This document shows, one piece after another, positions 1 through 11,790 of a stretch of DNA of 64,000 nucleotides (positions within the stretch are counted from its first letter, which is position 1; each line of letters starts with the position of its first letter). Origin of the DNA: Siphonodentalium dalli (Eukaryota > Mollusca > Scaphopoda > Gadilida > Siphonodentaliidae); contig CP136065.1 of NCBI GenBank assembly GCA_032622095.1, forward strand, positions 98,399,343 through 98,463,342, in the 5' to 3' direction. Both the position numbers and the translations under genes were made by a program. The notes beneath the pieces were generated by a model. It had not been told where the DNA came from. It searched no databases and saw nothing but the letters and a program-made list of their open reading frames with translations.

Positions 1-430
1 TAGGTTTCCGGATGATAACTTCAGTTTGTGTAATCATATCTGAACCAAATGTGGTATGTAAGTTTATCAGACCAAAATACAGGTCAAGTTCGAATATGGG
101 TGTGCTCCGCCCATTTTTGCGACAGTTATGGCCCTTTTTCGACTTAGAATCGTGTTAATTTCTGGTTTCCGCATCATAATTTTAGTTTGTGTGATCAAAT
201 CTGAATCAAATTTGGTATGATAGTTTATTATCCACCATTTCATGGGACACTGGTTGGATTGTTCTGAAATGTAGTATCGGATTTAGGGGACCTTGATATA
301 TTTTTCAGACAAGCTGATGCCCCAATGAAGCCACTTTTTCTCACATTTGCTGAAATAGTATCCAAAACATCAACATATCAAGAGCCATTAGACTGAATTA
401 GATAAAAATATATCACTTGGGTCTGTTTAA
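1..430. repeat. Dispersed ~150-bp repeat, partial array
   Basis: Two diverged units are visible. Each begins near a 'gtttccggatgataa'-like phrase, runs through 'caggtcaagttcgaat', and ends near 'agttatggccctttt'. The same phrases recur at about 8990-9570 in this window, so this is a repeat family rather than a gene. No open frame or known mobile-element protein is present. The unit length is estimated from the spacing of the shared phrases. Confidence 0.6.
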
Positions 431-1130
431 GCTGGAAAATACTCAAAATTTGTATAATTTTCTGCTATTATATCTGCATACTAGCCTTTTTGCTGAATCG
501 TGAATGCCGGTTATATTGCCGTGTGAAATCCTAGTACCAGACAACATTGGGTATGTACATGCATATAGCATACCACCTGAAAATGGCTTGAATATCACAT
601 ACCAAAGCGGGGTGGGGGTGTGTGTGACACCCTCCTTGATCATAGTCTGTATTCTACAGGGTATGTTAACTGTTTCGAGTTGGTGCAATTAATGTGATTG
701 TTTAATCTCTACCATCTGAAATCTATTTATAGCATATTTTGCTATCTGATCAATATTGCTACTGATATAAAAAAGGATAAAGATGGTGTGTCTCTTTCCC
801 AAATGTTCTGTTTACATGTACATTTGGGGGTTTATGAGTCAAATAATAACAGACAACATGTCCTTCTAACACTAAGAAATAATATGTTCTTATGAACCAG
901 GACAAAATATGACTATTTCTGGAGCACTACAGCACATTATTACAAATCTATATTTGTAAGCAGTAAGATAATGACAGGAAACATGTCCTCAGACTAAGAA
1001 ATAATTTTTTTGTGTGTATTTCACACCACAGCTCATGTGTATACTCACATTAGTTTATGTCATTCAAAGGGAGAAACCCATTTAGAAAGTTTAAATGAGA
1101 CAAAACTACCTCACTGTAGATGTAGTTGCA
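431..1130. other. Gene-less AT-rich stretch
   Basis: Only short overlapping frames without recognisable domains are present on both strands (for example around 504-692 and 698-895). I see no splice-bordered exon or repeat structure here. Confidence 0.4.
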
Positions 1131-1275
1131 AGGTACAACATGTACATGTATTCTGGTAAATGACATTGGAACTAAAATAATGATTTTTGTGTCCACCGGT
1201 ATGTCAAGTACCGGTATACATTGCAACTACATGTACATGTAACTTGCCTAACATACCATATACATGTATGAAGAG
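1130..1275. repeat. ACATGTAC-type microsatellite patches
   Basis: Several short runs of the self-complementary unit ACATGTACATGT lie here, mixed with ACCGGTAT patches. The same motif recurs near 12300, 16815 and 18420. This kind of microsatellite is common in molluscan genomes and supports the organism guess. Confidence 0.6.
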
Positions 1276-1554
1276 GGACTTTGCAAGTGTTTTTTAATCA
1301 AAATTTTAACCCAACTCTTGTTGTCAGTAAGTTTTAACCCATGCAGTTTAATGAGTTTATATATTTATATATTACATGTGTTTCTATACATGTATTTTAT
1401 CTTTAGTTAGTTTGTTGTCCTTGAATAAACTTGTATTGCTGCACAATCTGTTTCCTTAATGTTCTATTATACTAAAACAACTCCATTGATAACAATACCC
1501 CTGCATCCCATCAAAATCTACTTCATTGCCATCCTCATCATTTCACTTTGGTAT

Positions 1555-2330
1555 ACCCACCCAGGTGTACCTTGGTGTTATTCACCCAGGTGTTCCTTGG
1601 TGTTTCCTACCCATGTGTACCTTGGTGTTTCCCACCCAGTTGTACCTTGGTGTTTTCTTACCCAGGTGTACCTTGGTGTTTTCTTACCCAGGTGTACCTT
1701 GGTGTTTTCCTGTCCAGGTGTACCTTGGTGTTTCCTTACCTGGGTGTACCTTGGGGTTTTCTAACCCAGGTGTATCTCAATGGGAAATCCACCTGGGTAA
1801 GAAAACACCAAGGTACACCGGCGTAAGAAAACACCAAGGTACACCTGGGTTGGAAACATCAAGGTACACCTGGGTGTGGAACACCCAGGTAGGAAACATC
1901 AGGGTACACCTGGGTGAATAACACCAATGTACACCTAGGTGGGAACACCCAGGTAGGAAACACCAGGGTACACCTGGGTGAATAACACCAAGGTAACCTG
2001 GGTGGGAAACACCCAGGTAGGAAACATCAGGGTACACCTGGGTGAATAACACCATGGTACACCTGGGTGGGGAAACACCCAGGTAGGAAACACCAGGGTA
2101 CACCTGGGTGGGAAACACCCAGGTAGGGTACACCTGGGTGTGGTCACCTGGGTAATTACACCCAGGTTTATCAATACCAGGGTTTTTATCCAGTTTCAGG
2201 TGGGTAAATCATGGTAAAAACCCAGGTTTCGCGGGGTCTTGATGGTTGGTGGATGTCTTGGTAGATAGATTTTACCTGGGTTTCGGCCCAAAAAACCTGG
2301 GTGGATTTACCCAGGTACATTTTTATATGG
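1555..2330. repeat. Orientation-switching minisatellite (ACCCAGGTGTACC unit)
   Basis: From about 1555 to 1770 the top strand repeats a 20-25 bp unit built on ACCCAGGTGTACCTTGGTGT. From about 1790 to 2200 it repeats the reverse complement (core ACACCAAGGTACACCTGGGT). A diverged tail with ACCTGGGT cores reaches about 2330. The switch point is near 1775-1790. The long Val/Pro/Cys-rich frames on both strands are a by-product of the repeat and are not genes. The two halves could pair into a long imperfect hairpin. Confidence 0.85.
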
Positions 2331-2333
2331 GGA

Positions 2334-3130
2334 GTGACGAGGGACCATCATCGAGTTGAGCTACAACGTCATTAACGTCAGAACGCGACATCTGACGTAA
2401 TGGGGACTAGGTCCAAGTTAATAACATGGCCATAGTACTTCTAGGTACGAAGATTCGCTCATATCTGCCGAAGAACGGTACAACAGTGACGAGGGACCAA
2501 TATCAAGTTGAGCTACAACGTCATTAACGTCAGAACGCGACGTCTGGGGTAATTGGGACCAGGTCCACATAAATAACATGGCCACAATACGTCTATGTAC
2601 CAATTTTCCAACTGATCTGCCGATAAACTGCGGAGGAGTGACGAGGGACCATCATCGAGTTGAGCTATAACGTCATTAACGTCAGAATGCGACATCTGAT
2701 GTAATAGGGACTAGGACCAAGTTAATAATATGGCCATAGTACTTCTAGGTACGAAGTTTCGCTCACATCTGCCGAAAAACGGCACAGCAGTGACGAGGGA
2801 CCAATATCAAGTTGAGCTACAACGTCATTATTGTCAGAACGCGACTGAGGTAATCGGGACCAGGTGCACATAAATAACATGGCCACAATACGTATATATA
2901 TCAAGTTTCGTCCCGATCTGCCGATAAACAGCGGATGAATGACGATTGACCACCATCAGATTGAGCTACAATGTCACGTCAGGACGCGACGTTTGACGTA
3001 ATGGGGGCCAGGTTCAAGTTAATAGCATGGCCATAGTACTTCTAGGTACGAAGTTTAGCTCGCTCAGATCTGCGAGAAACGGCGCCGCAGTGACGAGGGA
3101 TCAATATCAAGTTGAGCTACGGTGTCATTA
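2334..3130. repeat. 151-bp satellite, alternating A/B monomers (six copies)
   Basis: The phrase 'gtgacgagggaccatcatc' or 'gtgacgagggaccaatatc' starts units near 2334, 2485, 2637, 2790, 2938 and 3090, a spacing of about 148-153 bp. Odd copies carry the 'catcatcgag' or 'ccatcag' form and even copies the 'aatatcaag' form. The array is therefore a dimer of about 303 bp repeated three times. Several units also contain TGACGTAA-like (CRE-like) octamers. Short frames within it are repeat artefacts. Confidence 0.8.
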
Positions 3131-3224
3131 ACGTCCACCACACAAACAATTACACAAAAAACATTGCATTTACTATATACGATTTTATTAAGTCCAAACC
3201 CGCCTTTGAAACTGACTAAATATT

Positions 3225-3435
3225 GTTGCTACAAAACTCGACGAGTATTACTACAAAACTCGTTAGCTTGTTTTTTACTACAAAACTCGTCGATATTTTA
3301 CTACAAAACTCGTAACCCAAATTACTACATAACTCGTCGATTTTACTACAAAACTCGTGAGCTACCACAAAACTCGTCGATTTTACTACAAAACTCGTGA
3401 GCTACCACAAAACTCGTCAGTTACTACATAACTCG
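3225..3435. repeat. ~20-bp minisatellite (CTACAAAACTCGTCGATTTTA)
   Basis: About ten imperfect copies of 'actacaaaactcgt' separated by 5-10 variable bases lie here, just upstream of where unit A of the duplication begins. Period and spacer length are too short for a CRISPR-like array. Confidence 0.75.
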
Positions 3436-4080
3436 GCGTAACAACATGACAGTGAAAATAACGGAATTGGTGGTGGCTATTGTCAAATCGACGAGGAACG
3501 ATACCCGCCAGTGACTTTTTCCAGAAATTAATGATTTGGGTGAAGTGACACCTAAATTATTTGCCAACATTGTTGGTGTTAAAATTACTACATCATAATA
3601 TAGACCTATTTATAGGAAAACATGTTGGTTAATTTGTATTTTCCTGCCATTTGGAGCCGAAACAATTATTTCATTCTCAAACATCATTCAGACGGATATT
3701 GCAATAATGCCAAAATACTGTATCCATATGTATATAGACCCCTCCCCAAACACGTGTTTAAAAAAAAAAAATTACATATCTTTTATAACTACTTTACAAA
3801 ATGTCCTAATTGATCACAATGGGACTCAACATGACTCGTTTGCGATAAATGGGCTCGGAGACATTGTTTAAGTGATTAAAGACGTGTTCAGTTTTCCAGA
3901 CCACAAGTTACAATAACACATTTATTGATAAGAGTTAATATAAACATGCATCGGCGTCGACATTGTAGGACTGAACTGTTTGCTTTAAACAACATATGAC
4001 ACACAATGTATACATATAGTATACATATAAAACAAAATCACTTTTGTTGGCAAAGTGATTGTTAGTGTCCCTCTAATAAT
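3436..4080. repeat. Segmental duplication block A1 (paired with 37003-37670)
   Basis: The two blocks share long stretches starting at 'atgacagtgaaaa(a)taacgg' and continuing through 'ggtggtggctattgtcaaat' and 'ctgccatttggagccgaaac' to the 'catatgacacacaatgtata' region. They are diverged by substitutions and small indels. No protein is convincingly conserved, since the reading frames differ between copies. This is the first of seven collinear blocks described in the findings. Confidence 0.75.
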
Positions 4081-6064
4081 AAGAAATATAGAAAATAAAT
4101 ACATGTACATGTACCTCCGGTGAATGTCGGTGGGGTTTTAACTTATCTTCCGTAGGTATAAGATACGTTGATAAATACACGAAATATTGATATCCCGGCT
4201 TCATATGCTCTGAAAAATACTCGCCATGATCACAGACATTTTGCAGCTGTTTTAAATTTTTATAACAGAAGTGAAACAAACGCTTTTTATTTCTACCATA
4301 TCAGGAATATAAAAAAAAAACACGGCTGTTTGTTTGGAACTGTGTTCAACGTTATATTTGGGTATGACCTCAATGCGTCTTTCTGGGACAAATAATTGCT
4401 GTAGAAAGGTAGTTCGAGTATTTATCGACCTATTTCGATACCGTGAAAAATTCAAAAGCGAATATTATTAGGTGTATTTTGGGGGCGAAAACCGCCATGT
4501 GGCTTTAAACAGAGGAAGTTTTAACACGTTTTGAATATTTGTCAGCCGAGCAAAAATATCAATGCTGGGCAAGCGCGGTAGATAATAAAGAACTTTATCA
4601 GTTATGATAATTTGTAAGTGTTTTGAACGTAACTTATTAGCGATACTTATTTCATAACAATGATGGTTATTTCGAGTACTTTCATTTGTCGTTTGTCTTG
4701 TAAGCCAAATATAGACTCTAAATTTTGTCTAATTGTGGCGTCAAATTGGACAAGGCGTATTTAAGCAGTCACTTATCATTGATCAGAATCTCAATTTGAA
4801 CCTGTATGAGGTCGAAGAAACAGGTTCCATATGAACGTATTTCAAAACAAAATATGAAAAATATGCCACTATTTGAGCAATATGTGCTATACAAGCCTAG
4901 TTACCGTGCTAATGTGTTTTCACTGTGGTCCGCGTCATTCAATGGAATAACTGGTATAAGTTAACTATGGACTTAATTCGTATTCAATGAAATCCCATAT
5001 GCACCCTTGTTAATATTTAGGTTCAATGTGAACCTATTTGCACGTTGCTTTAAGATAGGTGATAACTGTTACAGTGATCATATCTCGGCTTTCATACCAG
5101 CGGTCCGGTAACATTTTGTTTTATTTTTAGTATATATTACAAAAAGGATTACATGTCCAAATTGAGAGGAAATCAACGTCAGAAGTCTGGGGAAATGGTT
5201 TCAAAACACTATGTTTTCAACATATTAGATATGTTCACAGCACTACTCCCTTCATAGAAATTAGCATCCAATCACTAACATCCATAAAATATGATACAAA
5301 AACATGTTTGAAAATTTATAATTCCAAATTCAAAACCTGGTCGATTTCTTTATAATGCGAATGTCCTCGTATATCTATTAATGAACCAAAAACGAAAAGT
5401 CATTACTAGCAAATTAACGCGGTCACGTGTTAGTATACCGGTACATTACATAAATATATCTAGCTCAACTTACGAAGATCAAATATATGTTTGGGTCACT
5501 GTCATGAAAGAAAATATTCGCGCCAAGCCTATCGCCCTGTCATAGTATCCACCAGCTTCCATTTTGAAACAATTGTTACAGCATGTTACTGTAGCTGTGA
5601 TTCCATTTTGTCTTATTATCATCGCTTGTCGGCATCTCTTGTCGACAGCATTAACAACAAATGAAATGGAAACAATTAATTGTATGTTTTTTTTTTAACT
5701 TTTTTTCATAAACAGACACAGTATACTCAATGTGTTCTATTTTATTTCACCATCATTACTATTCTCGGATGGGTAGCCCGATTATTTGGCGAAATATGAG
5801 ATATCTGATGCGAATTTTATCTAATACGAATGGACGGGCGAATTGATATTTTGAATACTGTTGGATAAATCGGCCAGGTTTTATATTTGGGATTGGATTT
5901 TCTCAAACTTTATTTGCGGTATCATATTTTATGGATGTTAGTTTTGAAGAATAATAAATCTGATGTGTATAACCCGGAGTATCCAGGCGGATGTTATAAC
6001 GGCATGAGTTTTTTTTTATTTTTATTTTAAAGAAAATTAATTTAAAATATATAACTTAATTGTG
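4081..6064. other. Gene-less stretch
   Basis: AT-rich sequence with only short unsupported frames. No splice-flanked exon, tandem repeat or recognisable transposon protein was seen. It has no counterpart in unit B, where the matching interval is only about 0.7 kb. Confidence 0.4.
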
Positions 6065-6664
6065 TTAAAGGGGTACTGTACCCAAGATGTTGTTGTTGGT
6101 TTCTATAATCCCCGAGTCGGAGAATAAGGTAACAACTTTTCCATTTTTTGAAAGTATGTTGAGTACGAAGTATTGTTACGGATGGCAAATTTACCGGAAT
6201 GCAAAAATACAAATTGTCGTTGTCGAGTAATTTTTGTACAGTTTTCAACCAAATGAATCAAATAAACATTATAGTATATGCTTAGTAGTCCCATATACTC
6301 ATTTAAGTTAGTGTATGGTCACTAGTCAATGAGTGGCTTGGGTTTTCTCCCCGTATAAGCATAATGTTTCAAACGATCGTGTGTGCAATTGTTTTATTAA
6401 TCCAGTATCCCTCAATTATAATTTGATTACGTTTTGTACACGGAAATTCCAATTTTAAGAGACGCCATTTTATGGCTGGAGCCATAAAATCAATTTATAT
6501 TAAATTATTAACTTTTAAATTATAAAATTTTAAGATAGCCTATTAACCTGAGCGTTTACAGAATACATCTTCGACTCAAATTACTTATATTTCTATATAG
6601 TATCGATACTAGATCGTTGTTATCACCGGGAATTTATTGAAAATGGCGTACAGTACCCCTTTAA
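6065..6664. mobile_element. Non-autonomous TTAA-flanked DNA element (592 bp)
   Basis: The interval is bounded by TTAA on each side (6065-6068 and 6661-6664). It begins AGGGGTACTGTAC and ends with the exact reverse complement GTACAGTACCCCT, giving a 13-bp terminal inverted repeat. The TTAA target duplication is characteristic of piggyBac-type elements. There is no transposase inside, only short frames, so this is best read as a MITE. The superfamily is inferred from the target site only. Confidence 0.7.
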
Positions 6665-7693
6665 ATTGAACATTACATTATTTTTTGTTTTAAATCAAAA
6701 TGTTTAAACGATCAACATCTTCGCGCACACAGGGGCCGCCACCGTCGAATATGTAAATGTGCGCGAAGCGCACAAAAGGGCGGCCGGTCTCTTGCTTACA
6801 AGGGGCCCTACGCCTCCTTTGTGCTTGAACCACAGGCCCACGATACGCTGAATAAACGCCCCAGAAGAGAGTCTGTTTCAGCTAGTGTATAATAAAGCAA
6901 CATATTCGCTTGAAAATAGGTTCATATTGGACCTAAATATTCACATAGTCTCATACTGGACTTATTTGATTCTGAAATAAGCTCATAGTGATCTTATACC
7001 CATTATTCCGTTGGTGGATTGGTACTGTTTTAAAATCCGCGTTTTAGGTCCATATAAAAACATATATCGAGGTTAAATAATGCCGATATGAGCTTATTGC
7101 ACTAATTGAAATAAGCCCGTTATGTGCTTATTTTCACGAGAATAGGCTGAATAAAAGACAAACAAATATTCCCGGAACCCTATGGCTGTCAGTAGTTTTA
7201 GCAAATAATTACGTGAAGGTATAACATTTGTTAGTTGTTGCTTTGATTAGAATCTCACTCTTTCCTGCATCTGCATCTTGTTATACCAAAAGCGCAATCA
7301 TGTCACATAACTAATATTTTAGCTTCAGTTGCAGATGGCCCATAACTTGTAGCAATTCAATCCATACATTCTATATTTGAACGATCAAAACAATAGTTTG
7401 CTAACATCAGTCATGTTCGCTGTATTCAGACAGCGGTATTAGTCAAATCAAACAGCTAACAAGAGATTCAGCAGCTCAAAACATGGCACAGGTGTCGTTA
7501 CTATACAGTGTACTGGGGTAGAACATCAGGGCTACTACATTTAGAACGTTTAATTAGAACCTGCACATAATCTGATGACGTATTAGCATAAACGTAATCG
7601 TAACTATATCCGTGTGTTTGCAATACCTCCCTGTTAGCTTAGATGTTGTCTACATATTTTCACCACATGTATCATATTTATATTTGACAACAG
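6665..7693. other. Gene-less stretch upstream of the lectin exon
   Basis: No reliable exon is visible. A short ATG frame at 7483 (MAQVSLLYSVLG then stop) was considered as a signal-peptide exon. It does not provide a phase-compatible donor, so the 5' end of the lectin gene remains unknown. Confidence 0.4.
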
Positions 7694-7865
7694 ACACCCG
7701 CTGCCTGGATCCAACGCATGCGTACTACAGCTCTGATAACAAATGTTACTGGGTTGGAGGGACTGATTTTGTGAATGAACCGACCGCTTCATCAATATGT
7801 GCAGCTCAGGGAGGGAATATAATTGTGTTACACACAGCTGACACATACGATTTCGTGACAAACAC
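7694..7865 (+). CDS. C-type lectin-like receptor gene, CTLD exon 1 (unit A)
   Basis: This exon encodes the N-terminal half of a C-type lectin-like domain. Three cysteines are visible (DTRC, NKCYW, SSIC). They are followed by GGNIIVLHTADTYDFV, which fits the family's usual 'GGxLxxIxxxxExxFV' helix-2/strand region. The exon is bordered by an AG acceptor (acaacag, 7692-7693, phase 1) and a good GTGAGT donor at 7866 (phase 2). The donor phase matches the acceptor at 17842 exactly, which is the main reason for joining the two. A signal-peptide exon should lie upstream but was not found. No counterpart of this exon was found in duplication unit B. The product is expected to be an extracellular or membrane lectin-like protein; the ligand is unknown. 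Confidence 0.65.
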
Positions 7866-7925
7866 GTGAGTAAATATGTCGAGAAAATAAGTGAGTGTAA
7901 ATATGTTAACTATATGGAGAGTAAT

Positions 7926-8540
7926 CTGATGACGTGAGATAATTATGAGAGGCAGTGACGTTGTGCAAACAAGAGAGCGCACTGTACTCAAGGGTAGTAC
8001 AAAATAGTCCCTGCCTCGAATGAGATATTTCACACACCAGTACAACCAAGTGATTATTCTGTTTATTATATTCCACTACAAACGTCTGATTTACAAGAAA
8101 GCCGAATAATACCACCAGTATACACATGACACATATATTTCGATGGCGCTAGTTAAAGCGACATAATTCACAAGTGCAATTATCGTTTATAATCAGTCGA
8201 TAAATCAAGGTAAATCGCACATAGGAATTAATAAAGAGTAAACAATTCACCAACTGAATTGATAGTAACTTGATTTCCAACATTCAATATATATAGGTGG
8301 TCAGCTAGTATGTTCTATCATCGTAAAGTTGCGATAAATTTGGGTGTTTCTCTGCTTATAAATTACATCTCTATATATGAAAAATAACACTGAATAAACA
8401 CATTTTCCATTACTCAATACCAGTAGCATACCACGCCCATGACTGTTTGAGCGATATGGTTATGTGTATAATTATCGTGGCGGCAATATGTATAGTATGT
8501 AATTGAATATGTACTTCAACACAGAAATTGTGAGTGACGA
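7926..8540. repeat. Segmental duplication block A2 (intronic; paired with 38388-39020)
   Basis: Noncoding intron sequence immediately after the first lectin exon. Shared phrases with unit B include 'gagaggcag(t/g)gacgttgt', 'aaaatagtccctgcct' and 'cgtttataatca'. The order and orientation match the other duplicate blocks. Confidence 0.75.
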
Positions 8541-8989
8541 GAGTTTGCAAGCGCTATACCAGTATGTTGTAAACAACACGGTGGCCATTTTAACCAAAGT
8601 TCCCATATAGTGGGATCTCGCCAGTGTTGAGTGTTTTGCTTAGGCACACTCTTTACGTACAAGGCGTACGATCTTGACAATAACTTGCTTTTTAAATGGT
8701 ATAAGATCGAAATCTGTCTATATGTTAGTATTATTTCTGTTTATGGCGGTTTTAGCGAATGTAGATATTGTAACAGCAATACCCATTCATCGCGAAGCCC
8801 AACCGCATCTTTAAGTTAATTTATTTATCCATAAGATGCAGCTTTCAGTTACGGGCGGATGTCTGAGATTCAGAAATAATATTGTTTATCCCATCAAATC
8901 ATACATTTTAACCACCTCAGTCGAAAACGGTAAAAGCTTGATTTTATACGCCCATTTAAAAAAAACGGAACGTATTATGTTATTGATCC
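8541..8989. other. Gene-less intronic sequence
   Basis: Start of about 8 kb of material found inside the unit A intron but absent from unit B. Only unsupported short frames were seen. Confidence 0.35.
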
Positions 8990-9600
8990 GTCCATTCGCG
9001 TTTTTTCTCGAAAATGTTAACTTTAGTAAGTCTGAACTGAACGGAATGACATATGGTATGTGCGTTTACTTGCACAACATACAGGTCAAGTTCGAATTCG
9101 GGTTCCGGTCGCCAATTTTCACCAGAGTTACAGCCCTTTTTGTTTGAATTTGCACTCAATATTCGTTTCCGGATGATGCCTTTAACAAGTCTGAACTGAG
9201 TGGAATGAAATTTACTATGTGAGATTTCTAGCCAAAAATACAGATCATGTTCGAATTTGGGTTTCGGCCGCCAATTTTTGCCAGAGTTGTGGTCCTTGTC
9301 GCCTTAGAATTTGCCAATTATTTTGGTTTCCGGTTCTAATTTGGATTCGGTCCTCCCATTTTTGCGGGAGTTATGGTCCTTGTTGACTTAGAATTTGCCG
9401 ACTATTTTGGTTTCCGGGTGATCACTCTAGTTTTAGTTATCTGATTGTTTTCAAATTTGGTAATTGGATTACTCATATGAAAATACAGGTCAAGACACCG
9501 TCAAGTTTGAACTTGGGTTCCGTCCGTCAAAGTTGGCATATGGATTACTCGTTATGGCCATTTTGAAATTACAACGGCGTGTTTGCCCACGCCCTGGGGA
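8990..9600. repeat. Dispersed ~150-bp repeat array (same family as 1-430)
   Basis: Four to five diverged units share 'ggtttccgg(a/t)tgat', 'caggtcaagttcgaatt(c/t)ggg', 'tccg(g/t)(c/t)cgccaattttt' and 'gagtta(c/t)(a/g)gccctt'. The 103-residue frame running through the first unit (8836-9147) is a repeat by-product. Confidence 0.65.
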
Positions 9601-9629
9601 TGCTGTTGTTTTTAATTACTTTGACATTT

Positions 9630-9960
9630 GAATGCGACCTTGACCTTCCAAGCTCGTACAACATAAAGTGAAAATGTGGACCCCTACTGGTTCTTTTATA
9701 AACCAATGCAAACATTGGGGTAGTTATTCAATTGTTCATTATAAGAATACAAATTTAATGTAAAATCTGCAAATCTGCATCATTGGCCATCGTTACCACG
9801 AAAACACAAATTACCAAGTTTGTCACATTTGGATCTTTCTAAATAAAATATATGCTAACACAATAGACATTCAACTATCCAGTGTACCAGCAGACGTCTC
9901 TGTTGCAACCAGTTCATACTAACTGACATGTTGCATATATAATGACAAGTTATGTTATAA
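9630..9960. repeat. ~300-bp repeat, copy 1 (diverged)
   Basis: Related to two tighter copies at 11170-11500 and 11510-11790. Shared phrases are 'caccaatg(t/c)aaac(g/a)tt', 'tagttattcaattgttca', 'ggccatcgtt(g/a)cca' and 'caaattt(g/a)tc'. No coding potential was seen. Confidence 0.55.
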
Positions 9961-10070
9961 TTTTTTTGTCTCAACAATCGACTATATAACTATCACAAGT
10001 ATGCCTTGTTGTACATACAAATGTTGTCGCCACATATTTCAAACTTCTATAGTTTCTAACGCAGATTAAT

Positions 10071-10224
10071 ATTATCCATCATGACCTGGGGTGTGGGATG
10101 GAAAAATCTCACCCGATGGGACAGATATTTGGGGCGGACACGAGGCTTGCCGAGTGTCCGGGCCAAATATCTGGCCCGAGGGTGAGATTTTTCCATGCCC
10201 ACATCCCAGGTCATGATGGATAAT
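10071..10224. repeat. Near-perfect 154-bp palindrome (fold-back element)
   Basis: The outer 20 bases, ATTATCCATCATGACCTGGG, are exactly reverse-complemented at 10205-10224. The next 24 bases pair with one mismatch and one indel (core GGGTGAGATTTTTCCAT). The centre, around 'cagatatttgg...ccaaatatctg', is also largely self-complementary. The whole segment can fold into a single hairpin or cruciform. A small hairpin with the same core (GGGTGAGAT...ATCTCACCC) sits at 10954-10977. It could be a fold-back MITE or an end of a larger unrecognised element. Confidence 0.8.
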
Positions 10225-11169
10225 TTTCCTCCCAACTCAAGAGCCTCATTCCGATTTTTTGTTTTATACCAATCTTTGGCACATTCCAGTAGCTTCGTAA
10301 CGGTTCATCTGGTGAAATCTGATACAATATTCGTGATTATCTGGGATATATTTCGGTATATACCAAAGGTATATACTGTAAGAACAAAGCGCGCTATCCG
10401 GGCGGGCAGGGTTGATACGTTAGAGGGAAATCGACATGGTCTTGTGAAATCGACATGAATACGTCACATAGTTGCACCTGCATAGATTACGAGAAACGCG
10501 CGTATTGGAATGAAGTATAAACAACTAGACTAATATTGTTTGTAATGGGAAATATCCATATCCGTACCATTAGAAAATGAAACATGTGTATATATGTGAC
10601 AGACAAATGCTAGATAAACGCGTTCGACGATATTACTGCAACGATGACAACTGTTGGAATGTGGAACTATTTCGTTCGTCTTTTGTAAAGCGGCTATTGT
10701 TTTCGAGTAATGCCAGTTTCGCTTGGGGCCTTCTGTTTGATGGAATGTGTTCACACAATTAGTCGTTTATATTGCATGGTGTGCAACTCTGCGTCCGCAA
10801 GTGAGATTATGTTGAAAATTCGTCCGTATTTATTTAGTTGAAACGTGAAGCGTAACTGGTTGGTCACCATTGCTTTAGTTCACACAAAACATGAGACGAA
10901 TTGTTAAATTAGTTCCGGCTCTTAATTTAATAGGTAAAGCAGTAACGTGGGTAGGGTGAGATAGGGAAATCTCACCCAGCTATTCCACACGGGCTGCCTG
11001 TGCTAAAATGTGTAGGGGTGGGAGAAATCGATATCCATTCAAATTAACCATCACACAAAGCCTGAATTCCTGAGTTTATAAAATAGCATTGGCGATCGGT
11101 ATAATCGAAAATATGACTGCTGAATGATAAAAAATCCTTATGTTTAACAATGAACTTGACCTTAATATG
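10225..11169. other. Gene-less intronic sequence with one small hairpin
   Basis: Apart from the 10954-10977 hairpin noted with the palindrome, only short unsupported frames are present. Confidence 0.35.
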
Positions 11170-11790
11170 TGATCTTGACATTTGAAGGTCACATTGGATA
11201 TGTCGAAATGTCGGCCATTACAAGTGTTCCGATACACCAATGTAAACGTTTAGGTAGTTATTAAATTATTCACGATGCGCACTAGTTAATGTAAAAATTC
11301 CAAATACACTATTATTAGCCATCGTTGCCATGGAAACACAAATTTATCAAATTTGTCCCAATTGGATTTTCCTAAAAATTGATATTTGAATGCAGTACAT
11401 ATTCAGCTATTCAGTAATCTAAAAGGCATTTGTGTTGCAATTAGTCCCGGTTTGACCAATATTTTTCGGCTAGATCGCCTATACTAATGTAGATGTACGT
11501 GTCTGGAACAAGTGTTCCCATACACCAATGTAAACGTTTAGGTAGTTATTCAATTATTCACGATGCGCACTAGTTAATGTAAAAATTCCAAATACCCTAT
11601 TATTAGCCATCGTTGCCATGGAATTTATCAAATTTGTCCCATTTTGATTTTCCTAAAAATTGATATTGAATGCAGTACATATTCAGCTATTCGGTAATCT
11701 AAACGGCATTTATGTTGCGATTAGTTCCGGTTTGACCCATATTTTTCGGCTAGATCGCCTATACTAATGTATATGTACGAGTCTGGAAAC
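11170..11790. repeat. ~300-bp tandem repeat, copies 2 and 3
   Basis: Two adjacent, highly similar copies (about 11170-11500 and 11510-11790) share 'acaccaatgtaaacgtttag', 'cacgatgcgcactagttaat' and 'ttttcggctagatcgcctat'. The second copy lacks a few bases after 'gttgccatgga'. It is noncoding. Confidence 0.75.

Noticed and set aside
1459-2174. Overlapping long frames rich in Val/Pro/Cys/Tyr on both strands
   Set aside because: They simply translate the 20-25 bp minisatellite; frames exist in several phases at once and no domain or exon border is present.
3225-3435. Regular short repeats with short variable spacers, CRISPR-like at first glance
   Set aside because: Repeat and spacer lengths are far too short, there are no cas genes, and the window is eukaryotic.
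7483-7521. Short ATG frame as signal-peptide exon of the lectin gene
   Set aside because: Only 12 codons, and the nearby GT gives the wrong phase (2 instead of 1) for the acceptor at 7694.
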